Of a stretch of 64,000 nucleotides of DNA, positions 29,746 through 38,740 are shown piece after piece. This stretch comes from Streptomyces tuirus (lineage in GTDB: Bacteria > Actinomycetota > Actinomycetes > Streptomycetales > Streptomycetaceae). The stretch lies in the NCBI GenBank assembly GCA_018195615.1, contig JAGTPG010000001.1, positions 2,356,501 through 2,420,500 of the forward strand. The letters are read 5' to 3'. The notes below the pieces were generated by a model. That model worked only from the letters and a program-made list of their open reading frames with translations, made no database searches and was not told the DNA's origin. Within the stretch, counting starts at the first letter, position 1; every line of letters begins with the position of its first letter. The position numbers and the translations under genes are program-made.

Positions 29746-30894
29746 ATGCGCGTTGGAAGTTTCGTGTTGGCGGCCCAGTTCCCCGGTCAGGGCGAGGGAG
29801 AAGCGCTGCACCGCGCGGTCCGCTCGGCCGAGGTGGCCGAGGAAGCCGGCCTGGACACGGTCTGGCTGGCCGAGCACCACTTCGTGCCGTACGGCACCTG
29901 CCCGTCGGCCGTCACACTGGCCGCCTTACTGCTGGGCCGCACCCGCCGCATCCGGGTCGGTACGGCGGTCAGCGTCCTGCCCACCGCCCACCCGGTGGCC
30001 CTCGGCGAACAGACCGCGCTGCTGCACCACACGAGCGGCGGCCGTTTCACACTAGGCGTCGGCCGCGGCGGCCCGTGGGTCGATCTGGAGGTGTTCGGCG
30101 CGGGCCTGGAGGCGCACGAGAAGGGGTTCCCGGAGTCCCTGGACCTCCTGCTGCGCTGGCTGCGTGAGCCGTCCGTGGCGGCCGACGGGGAGCGGTTCCG
30201 GTTCCGTGAAGTCCCGGTGGTGCCGCGGCCGTCGGAGGCCCTGGGCGAGATCGCGGGGCCCGAACTGGTCGTCGCCTGCACCTCCCCGGCGAGCGTGCGG
30301 CTGGCCGCCGAGCGCGGCCTGTCGATGCTGCTCGGGATGCACGTGGGAGACGAGGAGAAGGCCGAGATGGTCGCGCTGTGGCGGCAGCACGCGCGGGCGT
30401 GCGGGCGGCCGGCGGAGGAGATCAGCAACGCGTCCCATGTGTCGGCCGGTGTCTGCCAGATCGCGGACCGGCGCGTCGACGCGGCGGAGACACTGATCAA
30501 GGCGATGCCGGGCTGGCTGAAGCAGGGCCTGGACGCGCACGTCACCGTCGACGGGCGCACGCGCCGGATGCGCGACCCGCTGGCGTACACCGAACTGCTC
30601 TGCGGGCTGCACCCGGTGGGCACCCCGCGGCTGTGCGCCGACCGGCTGGCGGCGACCAGCGAGCGGACCGGCATCTCCCGCTTCGCCCTGCTCGTCGAGG
30701 GCTCCGGGGACCTGGCGGCGACCGAGGAGAACGTACGGCGGCTGGGGGCCGAGGTGCTCCCCAACTCGTCTGAACGCGCGGTGCGTTCCTGGGGGCTTGC
30801 CGCTCCGGTACAAAAACGCACCTCCCGCGTACGGAGCGGCAAGCGAGCGGCGCCTCAGCAGTCGCGGAACTCGGGCGACTGGTTCAGCACCTGA
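29746..30894 (+). CDS. LLM-class flavin-dependent oxidoreductase
   Basis: A luciferase-like TIM-barrel monooxygenase using reduced flavin: MRVGSFVLAAQFPGQGEGEA, SAEVAEEAGLDTVWLAEHHF and GGRFTLGVGRGG are family hallmarks. The ATG at 29746 is preferred over an upstream in-frame start because GGAAGCGGGAAA precedes it. The last 40 or so residues (after LPNSSERAVRS) look unlike the family and run 40 bp into the convergent gene. The natural end may be shorter if a base is missing nearby. Substrate unknown. Confidence 0.88.
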   Translation: MRVGSFVLAAQFPGQGEGEALHRAVRSAEVAEEAGLDTVWLAEHHFVPYGTCPSAVTLAALLLGRTRRIRVGTAVSVLPTAHPVALGEQTALLHHTSGGRFTLGVGRGGPWVDLEVFGAGLEAHEKGFPESLDLLLRWLREPSVAADGERFRFREVPVVPRPSEALGEIAGPELVVACTSPASVRLAAERGLSMLLGMHVGDEEKAEMVALWRQHARACGRPAEEISNASHVSAGVCQIADRRVDAAETLIKAMPGWLKQGLDAHVTVDGRTRRMRDPLAYTELLCGLHPVGTPRLCADRLAATSERTGISRFALLVEGSGDLAATEENVRRLGAEVLPNSSERAVRSWGLAAPVQKRTSRVRSGKRAAPQQSRNSGDWFST

Positions 30895-31247
30895 CTGCGG
30901 ACCGAGGTGAAGCGGACCAGCTTCTCGTCGACTGAGGAGTCAAGCGGGAACACGGCCACCCGGTGGCAGTTCTGGAAGGCCAGCCGCACACCGAAGTGCC
31001 GTTGCAGCGCGCCGCGTATCGCGTCACTCGCAAGCGCACGCAGCAACTGACCGCGTGCCTGCTCGTCCGGCGGAGGCGTCTGGTTGTCGGCGAACGCACC
31101 GCCGTCCACCTTCAGCTGGGCCACCAGGGAGCTGATCATCTCCCACGCATAGGGCAGGGAGGTCCGGACGCAGTCGACGAATTCGGCTTCGTCGACCTCG
31201 CCTCGCTCGGCCTGTTCCAGTAGGGCCGGTGAGACGTCGAGCGACAT
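30855..31247 (-). CDS. SCO5389-type conserved actinobacterial protein
   Basis: 130 residues starting MSLDVSPALLEQAERGEVDE behind a GAGAGGAG ribosome-binding site. A helical first half (FVDCVRTSLPYAWEMISSLV) is followed by QARGQLLRALASDAIRGALQ and a C-terminal FPLDSSVDEKLVRFTSVRSQ. I recall this as a conserved family next to nucS in streptomycetes, with no assigned function and no catalytic motif I can name. It is divergent from nucS and overlaps the 3' end of the flavin oxidoreductase gene. Confidence 0.8.
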   Translation of the reverse strand: MSLDVSPALLEQAERGEVDEAEFVDCVRTSLPYAWEMISSLVAQLKVDGGAFADNQTPPPDEQARGQLLRALASDAIRGALQRHFGVRLAFQNCHRVAVFPLDSSVDEKLVRFTSVRSQVLNQSPEFRDC

Positions 31248-31503
31248 GAGTTCTCCTCTCGCACCCCCGCCCGGCGGGCAGGGGTTGCCGGACAGATAAG
31301 GGAGTTCGCGATACCGGACACGCTGCGTACACACGTCGCGACCTCCCGTTCATACGGTAAGCAACCGACGGTGACGGCACCAGGAGAATGCGCAGATGGC
31401 ACACTCTCAATGAGCACACCATGCACACAATCGGCCATTACCGAACACGTGTTTTCCAGGGCGAATCGCGTCGACAGGCACCCGTCGGATAGCGTTGCCG
31501 ACC

Positions 31504-32175
31504 ATGCGTCTCGTCATTGCCCGCTGCTCCGTGGACTACGCCGGGCGGCTCACCGCCCACCTTCCCTCGGCCCCGCGCCTGATCCTTGTGAAGGCGGACG
31601 GCAGCGTCTCGATCCACGCCGACGACCGGGCCTACAAGCCCCTGAACTGGATGTCGCCGCCCTGCACGCTGAAGGAGGGCACCGGCGAGGACGAGGGCGT
31701 CTGGACCGTCATCAACAAGGCGGGCGAGAAGCTCATCATCACGATGGAGGAAGTCCTCCACGACTCCTCGCACGAACTGGGCGTGGATCCCGGCCTGATC
31801 AAGGACGGCGTGGAAGCGCACCTCCAGGAACTGCTCGCCGACCGCATCGAGACACTCGGTGACGGCTACACCCTGATCCGCCGCGAGTACCCGACGGCCA
31901 TCGGGCCGGTCGACATCCTGTGCCGGGACGCCGAGGGCAAGACCGTCGCGGTCGAGATCAAGCGGCGCGGTGAGATCGACGGTGTGGAGCAGCTGACGCG
32001 CTATCTGGAGCTGCTGAACCGCGATCCCCATCTCGCACCCGTCCGCGGCATCTTCGCCGCCCAGGAGATCAAGCCCCAGGCCCGCGTCCTCGCGACCGAC
32101 CGGGGCATCGGCTGCCAGGTCCTCGACTACGACGCGCTGCGCGGCATCGAGGACGACAAGCTGCGCCTGTTCTGA
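31504..32175 (+). CDS. nucS: Endonuclease NucS (mismatch-specific)
   Basis: 223 residues, the family length. NucS cuts both strands at mismatches and provides non-canonical mismatch repair in actinobacteria lacking MutS/MutL. The N-terminal dimerisation and DNA-binding domain ([20 protein letters not shown]) is followed by a RecB-like nuclease core with Asp in [12 protein letters not shown] and Glu-x-Lys in [12 protein letters not shown]. The C-terminal DDKLRLF fits the beta-clamp-binding end reported for mycobacterial and archaeal NucS. The start ATG at 31504 has no strong ribosome-binding site. A terminator hairpin follows. Confidence 0.95.
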   Translation: MRLVIARCSVDYAGRLTAHLPSAPRLILVKADGSVSIHADDRAYKPLNWMSPPCTLKEGTGEDEGVWTVINKAGEKLIITMEEVLHDSSHELGVDPGLIKDGVEAHLQELLADRIETLGDGYTLIRREYPTAIGPVDILCRDAEGKTVAVEIKRRGEIDGVEQLTRYLELLNRDPHLAPVRGIFAAQEIKPQARVLATDRGIGCQVLDYDALRGIEDDKLRLF

Positions 32176-32197
32176 CACGCCCCTGTACGACGAAAGC

Positions 32198-32226
32198 GGG
32201 CCGGGTCCTCAGAACGGACCCGGCCC
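32198..32226. terminator. Terminator hairpin between nucS and the convergent P-loop gene
   Basis: GGGCCGGGTCC and GGACCCGGCCC form a perfect 11-bp stem with a seven-base loop. It lies 22 bp after the nucS stop and 18 bp before the stop of the convergent gene, so it can serve both. Confidence 0.85.
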
Positions 32227-32244
32227 TGCTGCGTGCAACGGGCG

Positions 32245-34749
32245 TCAGATCACCGACTCCGAGCTGCTCGGCGTTCCCGGACTGCTCTGCGGAGCGCTCG
32301 CGGTGGTGCTGGTCGGCGCGCTCGGCGCCGGGCCGCTGGCCGTGTCGGAGGTGCTCGGGCTGGTCGTCGGCGGGGTCGTCGTCGGCGGCTCGGACGTGGG
32401 CGGTTGTGAGGTCGGCGGCTGCGACGTCGGCGGCTTGGACGTCGTGGGCGGCTTGGACGTCGTCGGTGGCTTCGACGTCGTGGGCGGCTTGGACGTCGTG
32501 GGCGGCTTGGACGTCGTCGGTGGCTTCGACGTGGATCCCGGGTCGCTGGGGTCCGGAGAACCGCTGGGGTCGTCCGTCGGCGTCGGATCGTCCGACGTCC
32601 CCAGCGTCCCGTCCGGGCCCGGGTCGGTCGGGCGGCTCGTCGCCGCGCCCGTGTCGCCGTCGCTGTCGTTGGCCGGACGGTCGGCGCCCAGGCTGCCGTC
32701 GTTGATGCCCTGGCTGGCCGACGGGTTGACACCGACCTGGTCGGACGGCGGGTTCGGGTCGTTGTCGGAGGTGGCCCCGAGCGTCACCACCGTGCCGAGC
32801 ACGGCCACGAGCAGGGCACCGGAGCCGGCGGCCACGAGGTTGCGCCGGGCCAGGCCCCTGAGTCCGCCCCGGACCTTGCGCGAGGACGCGGGCGAGGGAC
32901 GGTGGGTGACCAGGGCCGGGGAGGAGGGCTGCTGCAGGGTCGGGAAGGCCGCCGGAACACCCTCGGCCGGGGACGCCGACTCCTCGTACCGGGCGTCGGG
33001 CACCTCCTCCCCCGCGGTCGGCCCGAGGCTCAGCGGCGTGCCGGAGCGGTCGGCGACCAGGGCGAGGGCACGGCGGCCGGCGACGGTGCCGCGCTTGTCG
33101 GAGAGGGCGCCGCGCAGGCCGACGGACGCCTCCAGTTCGGCGCGGGCCCGGTCGAGCTGCCCTCCGCACAGGGCGAGGATGCCGAGCTCATGGTGGAAGT
33201 AGGCCTGTTCGCCGACGTCCCCGGCGAGCCGGGCCGCCTCGGCGCCGGTCCGCAGGACCCGTTCCCAGGCGCTCCAGTGCAGTCCGGCGGCGAACGCGGG
33301 CGCTGCGGTGCGCGCCAGGTGCAGGGCCGGGCTCTCCTCGCCCTCGGCGGGCGGACAGGTGAGCGGAGTGAGGACCGCCAGGGCGGCGAGGAGCGCGTCG
33401 GCCTCGGCGCACACCCGCTCGGGGGTCACCGAGGGGTGCCCGGCCCACCAGGAGTAGTGCTGGGCGGCGCTGCGGGCGCCGGGCTCGACCTCGTCGGCGT
33501 ATCCGGCGGCCTCCAGCTGGGTCGACACCCCGGCGGCGAGCCGGTAGCGGGAGCCGACGGCGGAGACCAGGCCGCAGGCGGCCAGTTCGCCGAGCGCGGC
33601 ATCGGCGTGGGTGTCGCCGACCAGGGCGGGCAGATGCGCCTGGTGCGGGACCTCGCCGCCGAGGGCGACGGCGAACCGCAGGGTGGCGCGGGCGGAGGCG
33701 CTCAGCCGGGAGGCGAGCAGGGGCGCGGGGGCGGCGGCCTCGCCGAGCGAGGGCAGGGGCGCCTCGTCTCCGTCGGCGGCGTCGTACCCGTCGGCCGGGG
33801 GCGCGTCCTCGAAGACGCCGAACTCGTCGACGGCGCCGGCTCCGGCGCGCAGCCGGTCGCGCTGCCGCAGCAGGGCACCGGCCTGCACGAAGCGCAGGGG
33901 CAGGCCCTCGGACTCGAACCAGAGGTCGCCCGCCCAGTTGGACTCCTCCTCGGTCAGGGACCGGCCGACGGCGTGTTCCAGCAGGTCGAGTCCGGCCGCG
34001 CGCTCCAGGCCGCCGAGGACGACCTCCTCGACGGCGGCGTCGGCGGAGGGCTCCGGCACGTCCGGGGTGGCGCCCAGCAGGAAGGCGCACTCGGGGGTCG
34101 CCTCCAGCAGCTCGTCGAGCGCTGCACCACCGAACTCCAGGTCGTCGAGGACGACCACCGCGCCGATCTCGCGGACGTGGGTGAGCAGTTCGTCCCGGTC
34201 CGGGCGGTGCAGGGGGGCGTTGTACACCGCGTAGAAGAGGTCGTACAGCAGCTCGCCGGAGGTGCGGCCGAAGCCGTTCAGCCGGACGACGCCGTCGGGG
34301 GCGAGGTCCGAGCAGTCCTCGGCGACCAGGTCGAGCAGACGGGTGCGGCCGGAGCCGGCGGGGCCGGTGAGGCGGACGCTGCGGCCACGGGCGAGCAGGC
34401 GCACCAGCTTCTCGCGTTCGTCCTGGCGGGCGAGCAGCGGCAGGGTGGGCTGCGCGGGGCCGGGCGGGACGGGCGGCAGAGCCACGCGTTCGACCTCGGC
34501 GCGTTCGGCCGGGCCGAGCTTGACGGGACGGGCGGGCCGTTCCGCGGGCGGGCAGACCTCTATCTCGCTGCCGTCGACGGGGTTGACGGTCAGCAGGAAG
34601 TCGCCGGAGACGAGCTGCACCGTGCGGGCGAGCGCGGGCGCGTGCTGGCTGAAGTCGGGTGTGAGGGATTCCCGGGGCGGGCGCTGGCGCGGCGCGGTAC
34701 CGTCGCCGTCGTGGCCGTACTCCTCGGGTCCCCGGGTGTTCGGGTCCAT
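32245..34749 (-). CDS. Membrane-anchored STAND-like P-loop protein with extracellular Thr/Pro-rich tail
   Basis: 834 residues. After a disordered start, a P-loop NTPase domain is visible at about residues 105-330: VRLTGPAGSGRTRLLDLVAE, where the Walker A lysine is Arg, and a Walker B VVVLDDLEFG. A helical, TPR-like region follows (for example QAYFHHELGILALCGGQLDR). One membrane segment lies near residue 645 (LVAAGSGALLVAVLGTVVTL). The C-terminal 170 residues are Ser/Thr/Pro/Asp-rich with six TSKPPT copies and would lie outside the membrane, perhaps glycosylated. This layout suggests a cytoplasmic NTP-sensing domain linked to the cell wall. No function is assigned. Confidence 0.85.
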   Translation of the reverse strand: MDPNTRGPEEYGHDGDGTAPRQRPPRESLTPDFSQHAPALARTVQLVSGDFLLTVNPVDGSEIEVCPPAERPARPVKLGPAERAEVERVALPPVPPGPAQPTLPLLARQDEREKLVRLLARGRSVRLTGPAGSGRTRLLDLVAEDCSDLAPDGVVRLNGFGRTSGELLYDLFYAVYNAPLHRPDRDELLTHVREIGAVVVLDDLEFGGAALDELLEATPECAFLLGATPDVPEPSADAAVEEVVLGGLERAAGLDLLEHAVGRSLTEEESNWAGDLWFESEGLPLRFVQAGALLRQRDRLRAGAGAVDEFGVFEDAPPADGYDAADGDEAPLPSLGEAAAPAPLLASRLSASARATLRFAVALGGEVPHQAHLPALVGDTHADAALGELAACGLVSAVGSRYRLAAGVSTQLEAAGYADEVEPGARSAAQHYSWWAGHPSVTPERVCAEADALLAALAVLTPLTCPPAEGEESPALHLARTAAPAFAAGLHWSAWERVLRTGAEAARLAGDVGEQAYFHHELGILALCGGQLDRARAELEASVGLRGALSDKRGTVAGRRALALVADRSGTPLSLGPTAGEEVPDARYEESASPAEGVPAAFPTLQQPSSPALVTHRPSPASSRKVRGGLRGLARRNLVAAGSGALLVAVLGTVVTLGATSDNDPNPPSDQVGVNPSASQGINDGSLGADRPANDSDGDTGAATSRPTDPGPDGTLGTSDDPTPTDDPSGSPDPSDPGSTSKPPTTSKPPTTSKPPTTSKPPTTSKPPTTSKPPTSQPPTSQPPTSEPPTTTPPTTSPSTSDTASGPAPSAPTSTTASAPQSSPGTPSSSESVI
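32432..32539. repeat. 18-bp tandem repeat (six units) encoding TSKPPT
   Basis: Six adjacent 18-bp units of the form GGCTTGGACGTCGTGGGC (with TTC/TTG and GTG/GTCGGT variants) lie inside the tail of the P-loop protein gene. On the coding strand each encodes one Thr-Ser-Lys-Pro-Pro-Thr. Near-identity of the units makes copy-number change by slippage likely. Confidence 0.9.
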
Positions 34750-35015
34750 AGGTCAAGCCCCCCAAAAGCGTGTGCGTGCTCTGAAAAGCCCCTCCCGGCC
34801 TTGCTGCACACCGCGCTGTCGCTTCTGGTCCGGGCCCGCTCGAAGGGTGTCAAGGCAGCGGGCAGCCGAACCCTAAACCTTCGCACAGTATCTACGACAG
34901 TCCGGGGTACCGCGCCGTCCGAGACGTCACGGTCTCGTGAGGATTGTGCGCGTCGCACGATTCGACATCGTCCGTCCGGGTCTCCCCGGTCACCCGTTCA
35001 CACCCGTACGGGGAG

Positions 35016-35339
35016 TCACACGCGGGGCAGTGTCTCCACCCCGATGCCCCCCTCGATCGCCAGGATCCGGTGCAGGCGGGTGGCCACCAGCAGGCGCTGC
35101 ATCTGCGGCGGGACGCCGCGCAGCACCAGGCGGCGGCCGCAGCGGCCGGCCCGCCGGTGGGCCCCCATGATCACGCCCAGTCCGGTGGCGTCCCAGGAGT
35201 CCAGTTCGGACAGGTCCAGCACCAGGTCTCCGACGCCGTCGTCGACGGCCGAGTGCAGGACCGTACGGGCGTCCGCCGCGCTCCGGACGTCGAGGCGGCC
35301 CCCGACGACCAGCTCGGCGTGGTCGCCCCTGATGTGCAT
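35016..35339 (-). CDS. STAS-domain anti-sigma factor antagonist
   Basis: 107 residues from the ATG at 35339 (MHIRGDHAELVVGGRLDVRS), which has GGAGCG upstream; longer in-frame starts lack one. The STAS fold is seen in LVLDLSELDSWDATGLGVIM, where the phospho-acceptor position carries Thr in DATG instead of the usual Ser. Proteins of this kind release sigma factors from anti-sigma kinases, depending on phosphorylation. No cognate kinase or sigma gene lies nearby. It is 266 bp downstream of the P-loop gene start and reads in the same direction. Confidence 0.88.
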   Translation of the reverse strand: MHIRGDHAELVVGGRLDVRSAADARTVLHSAVDDGVGDLVLDLSELDSWDATGLGVIMGAHRRAGRCGRRLVLRGVPPQMQRLLVATRLHRILAIEGGIGVETLPRV

Positions 35340-35488
35340 ATGCGCTCCCCGTGCGTGCGAATCGTGCTCCGCGTTCTGATATGGGTGATGCAACCTCTGA
35401 CTGTGTGGAGGACGCAGAGGTTGCTTCTTGTAAGCGAACCGATACCGAATTCACCCCGGGGGGTGATGGCCCCGGGGCATGTGCGGTT

Positions 35489-36337
35489 TCAGTGCTTGTA
35501 GAAGCCCTGCCCGCTCTTGCGTCCGATGTCACCGGCGTCAACCATCCGGCGCATCGACTCGGGAGCCGCGAACTTCTCGTCCTGGGACTCGGTGTAGATG
35601 TTGCTCGTGGCGTGCAGCAGGATGTCGACGCCTGTCAGGTCCGCCGTCGCCAGCGGGCCCATGGCGTGACCGAAGCCCAGCTTGCAGGCCAGGTCGATGT
35701 CCTCGGCGCTCGCCACGCCCGACTCGTGCAGCTTCGCGGCCTCGACGACCAGGGCGCAGATGAGACGGGTCGTCACGAAGCCGGCGACGTCGCGGTTGAC
35801 GACGATGCAGGTCTTGCCGACCGACTCGGCGAACTCCCGGGCCGTGGCCAGGGTTTCGTCACTGGTCTTGTAACCGCGGACCAGTTCGCACAGCTGCATC
35901 ATCGGCACCGGCGAGAAGAAGTGCGTGCCGACGACCCGTTCCGGACGCTCCGTCGCCGCCGCGATCTTGGTGATCGGGATGGCGGAGGTGTTGGAGGCGA
36001 GGATCGCCTCGTCCTTCACGATCTTGTCGAGCGCGCGGAAGATCTCGTGCTTGATCTCGAGCTTCTCGAAGACGGCCTCGACGACGACGTCCGCGTCGGC
36101 CGCGGCGTCCAGGTCGGTGGTGGCGGTGATGCGGGCGAGGGCGGCGTCGGCGTCGTGCGCCTCCAGCTTGCCTTTGGCGACGAACTTGTCGTACGACGCC
36201 TTGATGCCGTCGGTGCCCCGCTTCAGCGCCTCGTCGGTGACGTCGCGCAGGACCACGTCCCAGCCCGCCTGTGCGGAGACCTGGGCGATGCCGGATCCCA
36301 TGAGGCCGGCTCCGATGACGGCGAGCTTCCGTGCCAC
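35489..36337 (-). CDS. 3-hydroxybutyryl-CoA dehydrogenase
   Basis: A 282-residue NAD-dependent dehydrogenase reducing acetoacetyl-CoA or oxidising 3-hydroxybutyryl-CoA. The Rossmann motif is KLAVIGAGLMGSGIAQVSAQ. The catalytic His lies in VVGTHFFSPVPMMQLCELV, and the C-terminal domain has MGPLATADLTGVDILLH and a KSGQGFYKH end, all standard. It starts at a GTG (36337). It acts in butyryl-CoA formation, which feeds the ethylmalonyl-CoA pathway and fatty-acid turnover, and fits with the thiolase at 17942-19150. Confidence 0.95.
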   Translation of the reverse strand: MARKLAVIGAGLMGSGIAQVSAQAGWDVVLRDVTDEALKRGTDGIKASYDKFVAKGKLEAHDADAALARITATTDLDAAADADVVVEAVFEKLEIKHEIFRALDKIVKDEAILASNTSAIPITKIAAATERPERVVGTHFFSPVPMMQLCELVRGYKTSDETLATAREFAESVGKTCIVVNRDVAGFVTTRLICALVVEAAKLHESGVASAEDIDLACKLGFGHAMGPLATADLTGVDILLHATSNIYTESQDEKFAAPESMRRMVDAGDIGRKSGQGFYKH

Positions 36338-36463
36338 TGTGCGACTCCCCTGACGCGCTGCTTATGTCTGCCTCTCCGGCGGACACTAGCGCTCGTGAGG
36401 GTCTGTGTGACCAGTAAGTAATGCGCGTCACGTCTCACATGACGGACATCACACCAGCAGGGG

Positions 36464-37105
36464 TCATCCCGCGCCTCGGACGGCGTAGTTGAGCACCTTC
36501 TCGCTCAACAGCTCCTCGATGTCGCCGAGGAGCACCAGCATCTCCCGTGACACTTCGTCCGGGTTGCGCCCCTGGGTCATCTCGCGGCCGATCGCGACGA
36601 AGACGGTGCCGTGGACCCAGCAGATCTGACCGGCGATCAGCCTGGGCAGCGGGTCGCCGTCCTCGGCGCCCGTCTCCTCGCGGAGGGTCGCCTCCAGGTT
36701 GTCCTGGATCTCCTGCTGGATGCTCCACAGCCGGGAGCGCAGCGGTGGCGCCTCGTCGATGCAGCGCATGAAACGGTCGTAGCCCTCGATGAGGCCCATC
36801 CGGGGCGAGACGGCCTCGATCTCGGCGCGCAGCTCGCGCAGCACCGCCCGGGCGGCCGACTCCCCCGCGTCCCGGCCGCGCACCCAGCGCGAGAGCCGGT
36901 CGACGACGCCCTGGGAGCGGTCGAAGAAGAGGTCCTCCTTGGCCGGGAAGTAGTTGTAGACGGTGTTCACGGAGACGTCGGCCGCCTCCGCCACGTCCGC
37001 GATCGTCACCGTCACGAACCCGTGCTCCAGGAACAGCCCGGTGGCGATGTCCGAGATGCGCTGCCTGGTCTCGCGCTTCTTCCGCTCCCTGAGCCCCTCT
37101 GCCAT
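36464..37105 (-). CDS. TetR-family transcriptional regulator
   Basis: 213 residues. The N-terminal helix-turn-helix is textbook: TRQRISDIATGLFLEHGFVT, then TIADVAEAADVSVNTVYNYF and PAKEDLFFDR. The C-terminal ligand domain is helical. It is divergent from the ABC exporter genes with only 80 bp between starts, so it most likely represses itself and the exporter in response to an exported or toxic compound. I could not pick out a convincing palindromic operator in the gap, only two near-copies of AAACTT. Confidence 0.92.
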   Translation of the reverse strand: MAEGLRERKKRETRQRISDIATGLFLEHGFVTVTIADVAEAADVSVNTVYNYFPAKEDLFFDRSQGVVDRLSRWVRGRDAGESAARAVLRELRAEIEAVSPRMGLIEGYDRFMRCIDEAPPLRSRLWSIQQEIQDNLEATLREETGAEDGDPLPRLIAGQICWVHGTVFVAIGREMTQGRNPDEVSREMLVLLGDIEELLSEKVLNYAVRGAG

Positions 37106-37185
37106 GTCCGAATCCTAACTTCCCTGGGGCCTACCAAAACTTGGGGTCATTGCAAACTTTAAGAGACTCTGCTTTTCTGTCGGCC

Positions 37186-37959
37186 ATGGCAATCATCAGT
37201 ACGGCCGGTCTGGCCCGTACCTTCCGGACCAAGCGCGGCCCTGTGGACGCCGTGCGCGGCATCGACCTGACCGTCCGCGAGGGCGAGATCCTCGGCTTCC
37301 TCGGCCCGAACGGGGCCGGCAAGACGACGACCCTGCGGATGCTGACGACCCTGCTGGCACCGACCGGCGGCGCCGCCACCGTCGCGGGCTGTGACCTGGC
37401 GACCGACCCGGCCGGGGTGCGGAGGGCCTGCGGCTACGTGGCGCAGTCCGGCGGGGTGGACCCGCAGATCACCGTGCGGGAGGAGCTGGTCACCCAGGGG
37501 CGCCTGTACCGGCTGACGAAGACACAGGCCGCCGAGCGCGCCGGGGAACTGGCCCGCGACCTGGGCCTCACCGAGCTGCTCGACCGCAAATGCGCCGCGC
37601 TCTCCGGCGGACAGCGGCGCCGCCTGGACATCGCGATGGCGCTCACCCACCGCCCGGAGGTGCTGTTCCTCGACGAGCCGACGACCGGTCTCGACCCGGG
37701 CAGCCGGGCCGACCTGTGGGAGCTGGTGCGCCGGCTGCGCGACGAGCACGGCACGACCGTCTTCCTGACCACGCACTACCTCGACGAGGCCGACGCCCTC
37801 TCCGACCGGCTGGTCGTCGTCGACCGGGGCGTGGTCGTCGCCGAGGGCACTCCGGGCGCGCTGAAGCTGGAGTACGGCGGCTCGATCGACGCGACCCTCC
37901 AGGACACGTTCCTCGCCATCACCGGCCGCAGCGCCGCGCCGGCCGACGCCGCCCCGTAG
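37186..37959 (+). CDS. Drug-type ABC exporter ATPase
   Basis: 257 residues of the DrrA/NodI type. Walker A GFLGPNGAGKTTTLRMLTTL, Q-loop YVAQSGGVDPQITVREEL, signature CAALSGGQRRRLDIAMAL, Walker B VLFLDEPTTGLDPGS, and the H-loop in VFLTTHYLDEADAL. No ribosome-binding site precedes the ATG at 37186, so translation may be leaderless. It is divergent from its likely TetR repressor and 18 bp upstream of the permease gene. Confidence 0.93.
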   Translation: MAIISTAGLARTFRTKRGPVDAVRGIDLTVREGEILGFLGPNGAGKTTTLRMLTTLLAPTGGAATVAGCDLATDPAGVRRACGYVAQSGGVDPQITVREELVTQGRLYRLTKTQAAERAGELARDLGLTELLDRKCAALSGGQRRRLDIAMALTHRPEVLFLDEPTTGLDPGSRADLWELVRRLRDEHGTTVFLTTHYLDEADALSDRLVVVDRGVVVAEGTPGALKLEYGGSIDATLQDTFLAITGRSAAPADAAP

Positions 37960-37977
37960 CCGTATAGGAAGTCTCCG

Positions 37978-38727
37978 ATGCTGTTGCACGACACGGCCCT
38001 CATCTACGGCCGCTACCTCCGCCAATCCCTCCGCTCGCGCTTCGCGCTGCTCTTCGGCGTGCTGATGCCGCTGCTGTACCTGCTGTTCTTCGGCCCGCTG
38101 CTGACCGACCTGCCGCTCGGTGAGCGGGGCAGCTCCTGGCAGGTGCTCGTCCCCGGACTGCTGTGCCAACTCGGTCTGTTTGGGGCGTCGTTCGCGGGCT
38201 TCGCGATCATCATCGAAAAGGGCCAGGGGGTGGTCGAGCGCATGCGCGTCACCCCCGTCAGCCGACTGGCCCTGCTGCTCGGCCGGGTGCTGCGGGAAGC
38301 CACCGTGTTCGTCTTCCAGGCCGTGCTGCTGGTGCTGGCGGCGATGGCCATGGGCCTGCGGGCGCCGCTGGCCGGCGTTCTGATCGGCTTCGGGTTCGTC
38401 GCCCTGCTCACCGTGTCGCTGGCCGCGCTGTCGTACGCGCTGGCGATGAAGCTGAGTACGCCGCAGGGCTTCGGACCGGCGATCAACGCGCTGACCATGC
38501 CGTCGATGCTGCTGTCCGGCCTGATGCTCCCGATGAGCCTGGGACCGGCGTGGCTGGACGTCCTCTCGCACCTCATGCCGTTCCGCTATCTGGTGGACGC
38601 GGTGCGGGACGCGTACGTCGGCACCTACGCGACGGCGCACATGCTGTACGGCGTCCTGGTGGCCGTCGGGCTCACGGCCGTGTCCGTGACGGTGGGCACA
38701 CGCGTGTTCCGAACCGCCGGAGCGTAA
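37978..38727 (+). CDS. Drug-type ABC-2 permease
   Basis: A 249-residue membrane partner of the preceding ATPase. Six hydrophobic segments include FALLFGVLMPLLYLLFFGPL and AVLLVLAAMAMGLRAPLAGV. The DrrB-like segment NALTMPSMLLSGLMLPMSLG and the LMPFRYLVDAVRDAY loop are characteristic. It probably exports a hydrophobic compound. It ends 13 bp before the adenosyltransferase gene. Confidence 0.93.
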   Translation: MLLHDTALIYGRYLRQSLRSRFALLFGVLMPLLYLLFFGPLLTDLPLGERGSSWQVLVPGLLCQLGLFGASFAGFAIIIEKGQGVVERMRVTPVSRLALLLGRVLREATVFVFQAVLLVLAAMAMGLRAPLAGVLIGFGFVALLTVSLAALSYALAMKLSTPQGFGPAINALTMPSMLLSGLMLPMSLGPAWLDVLSHLMPFRYLVDAVRDAYVGTYATAHMLYGVLVAVGLTAVSVTVGTRVFRTAGA

Positions 38728-38740
38728 CTACGCTGGCCAC

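Noticed and set aside
32432..32539. CRISPR-like array
   Set aside because: The 18-bp units are directly adjacent with no spacers and stay in frame as TSKPPT within a protein tail.
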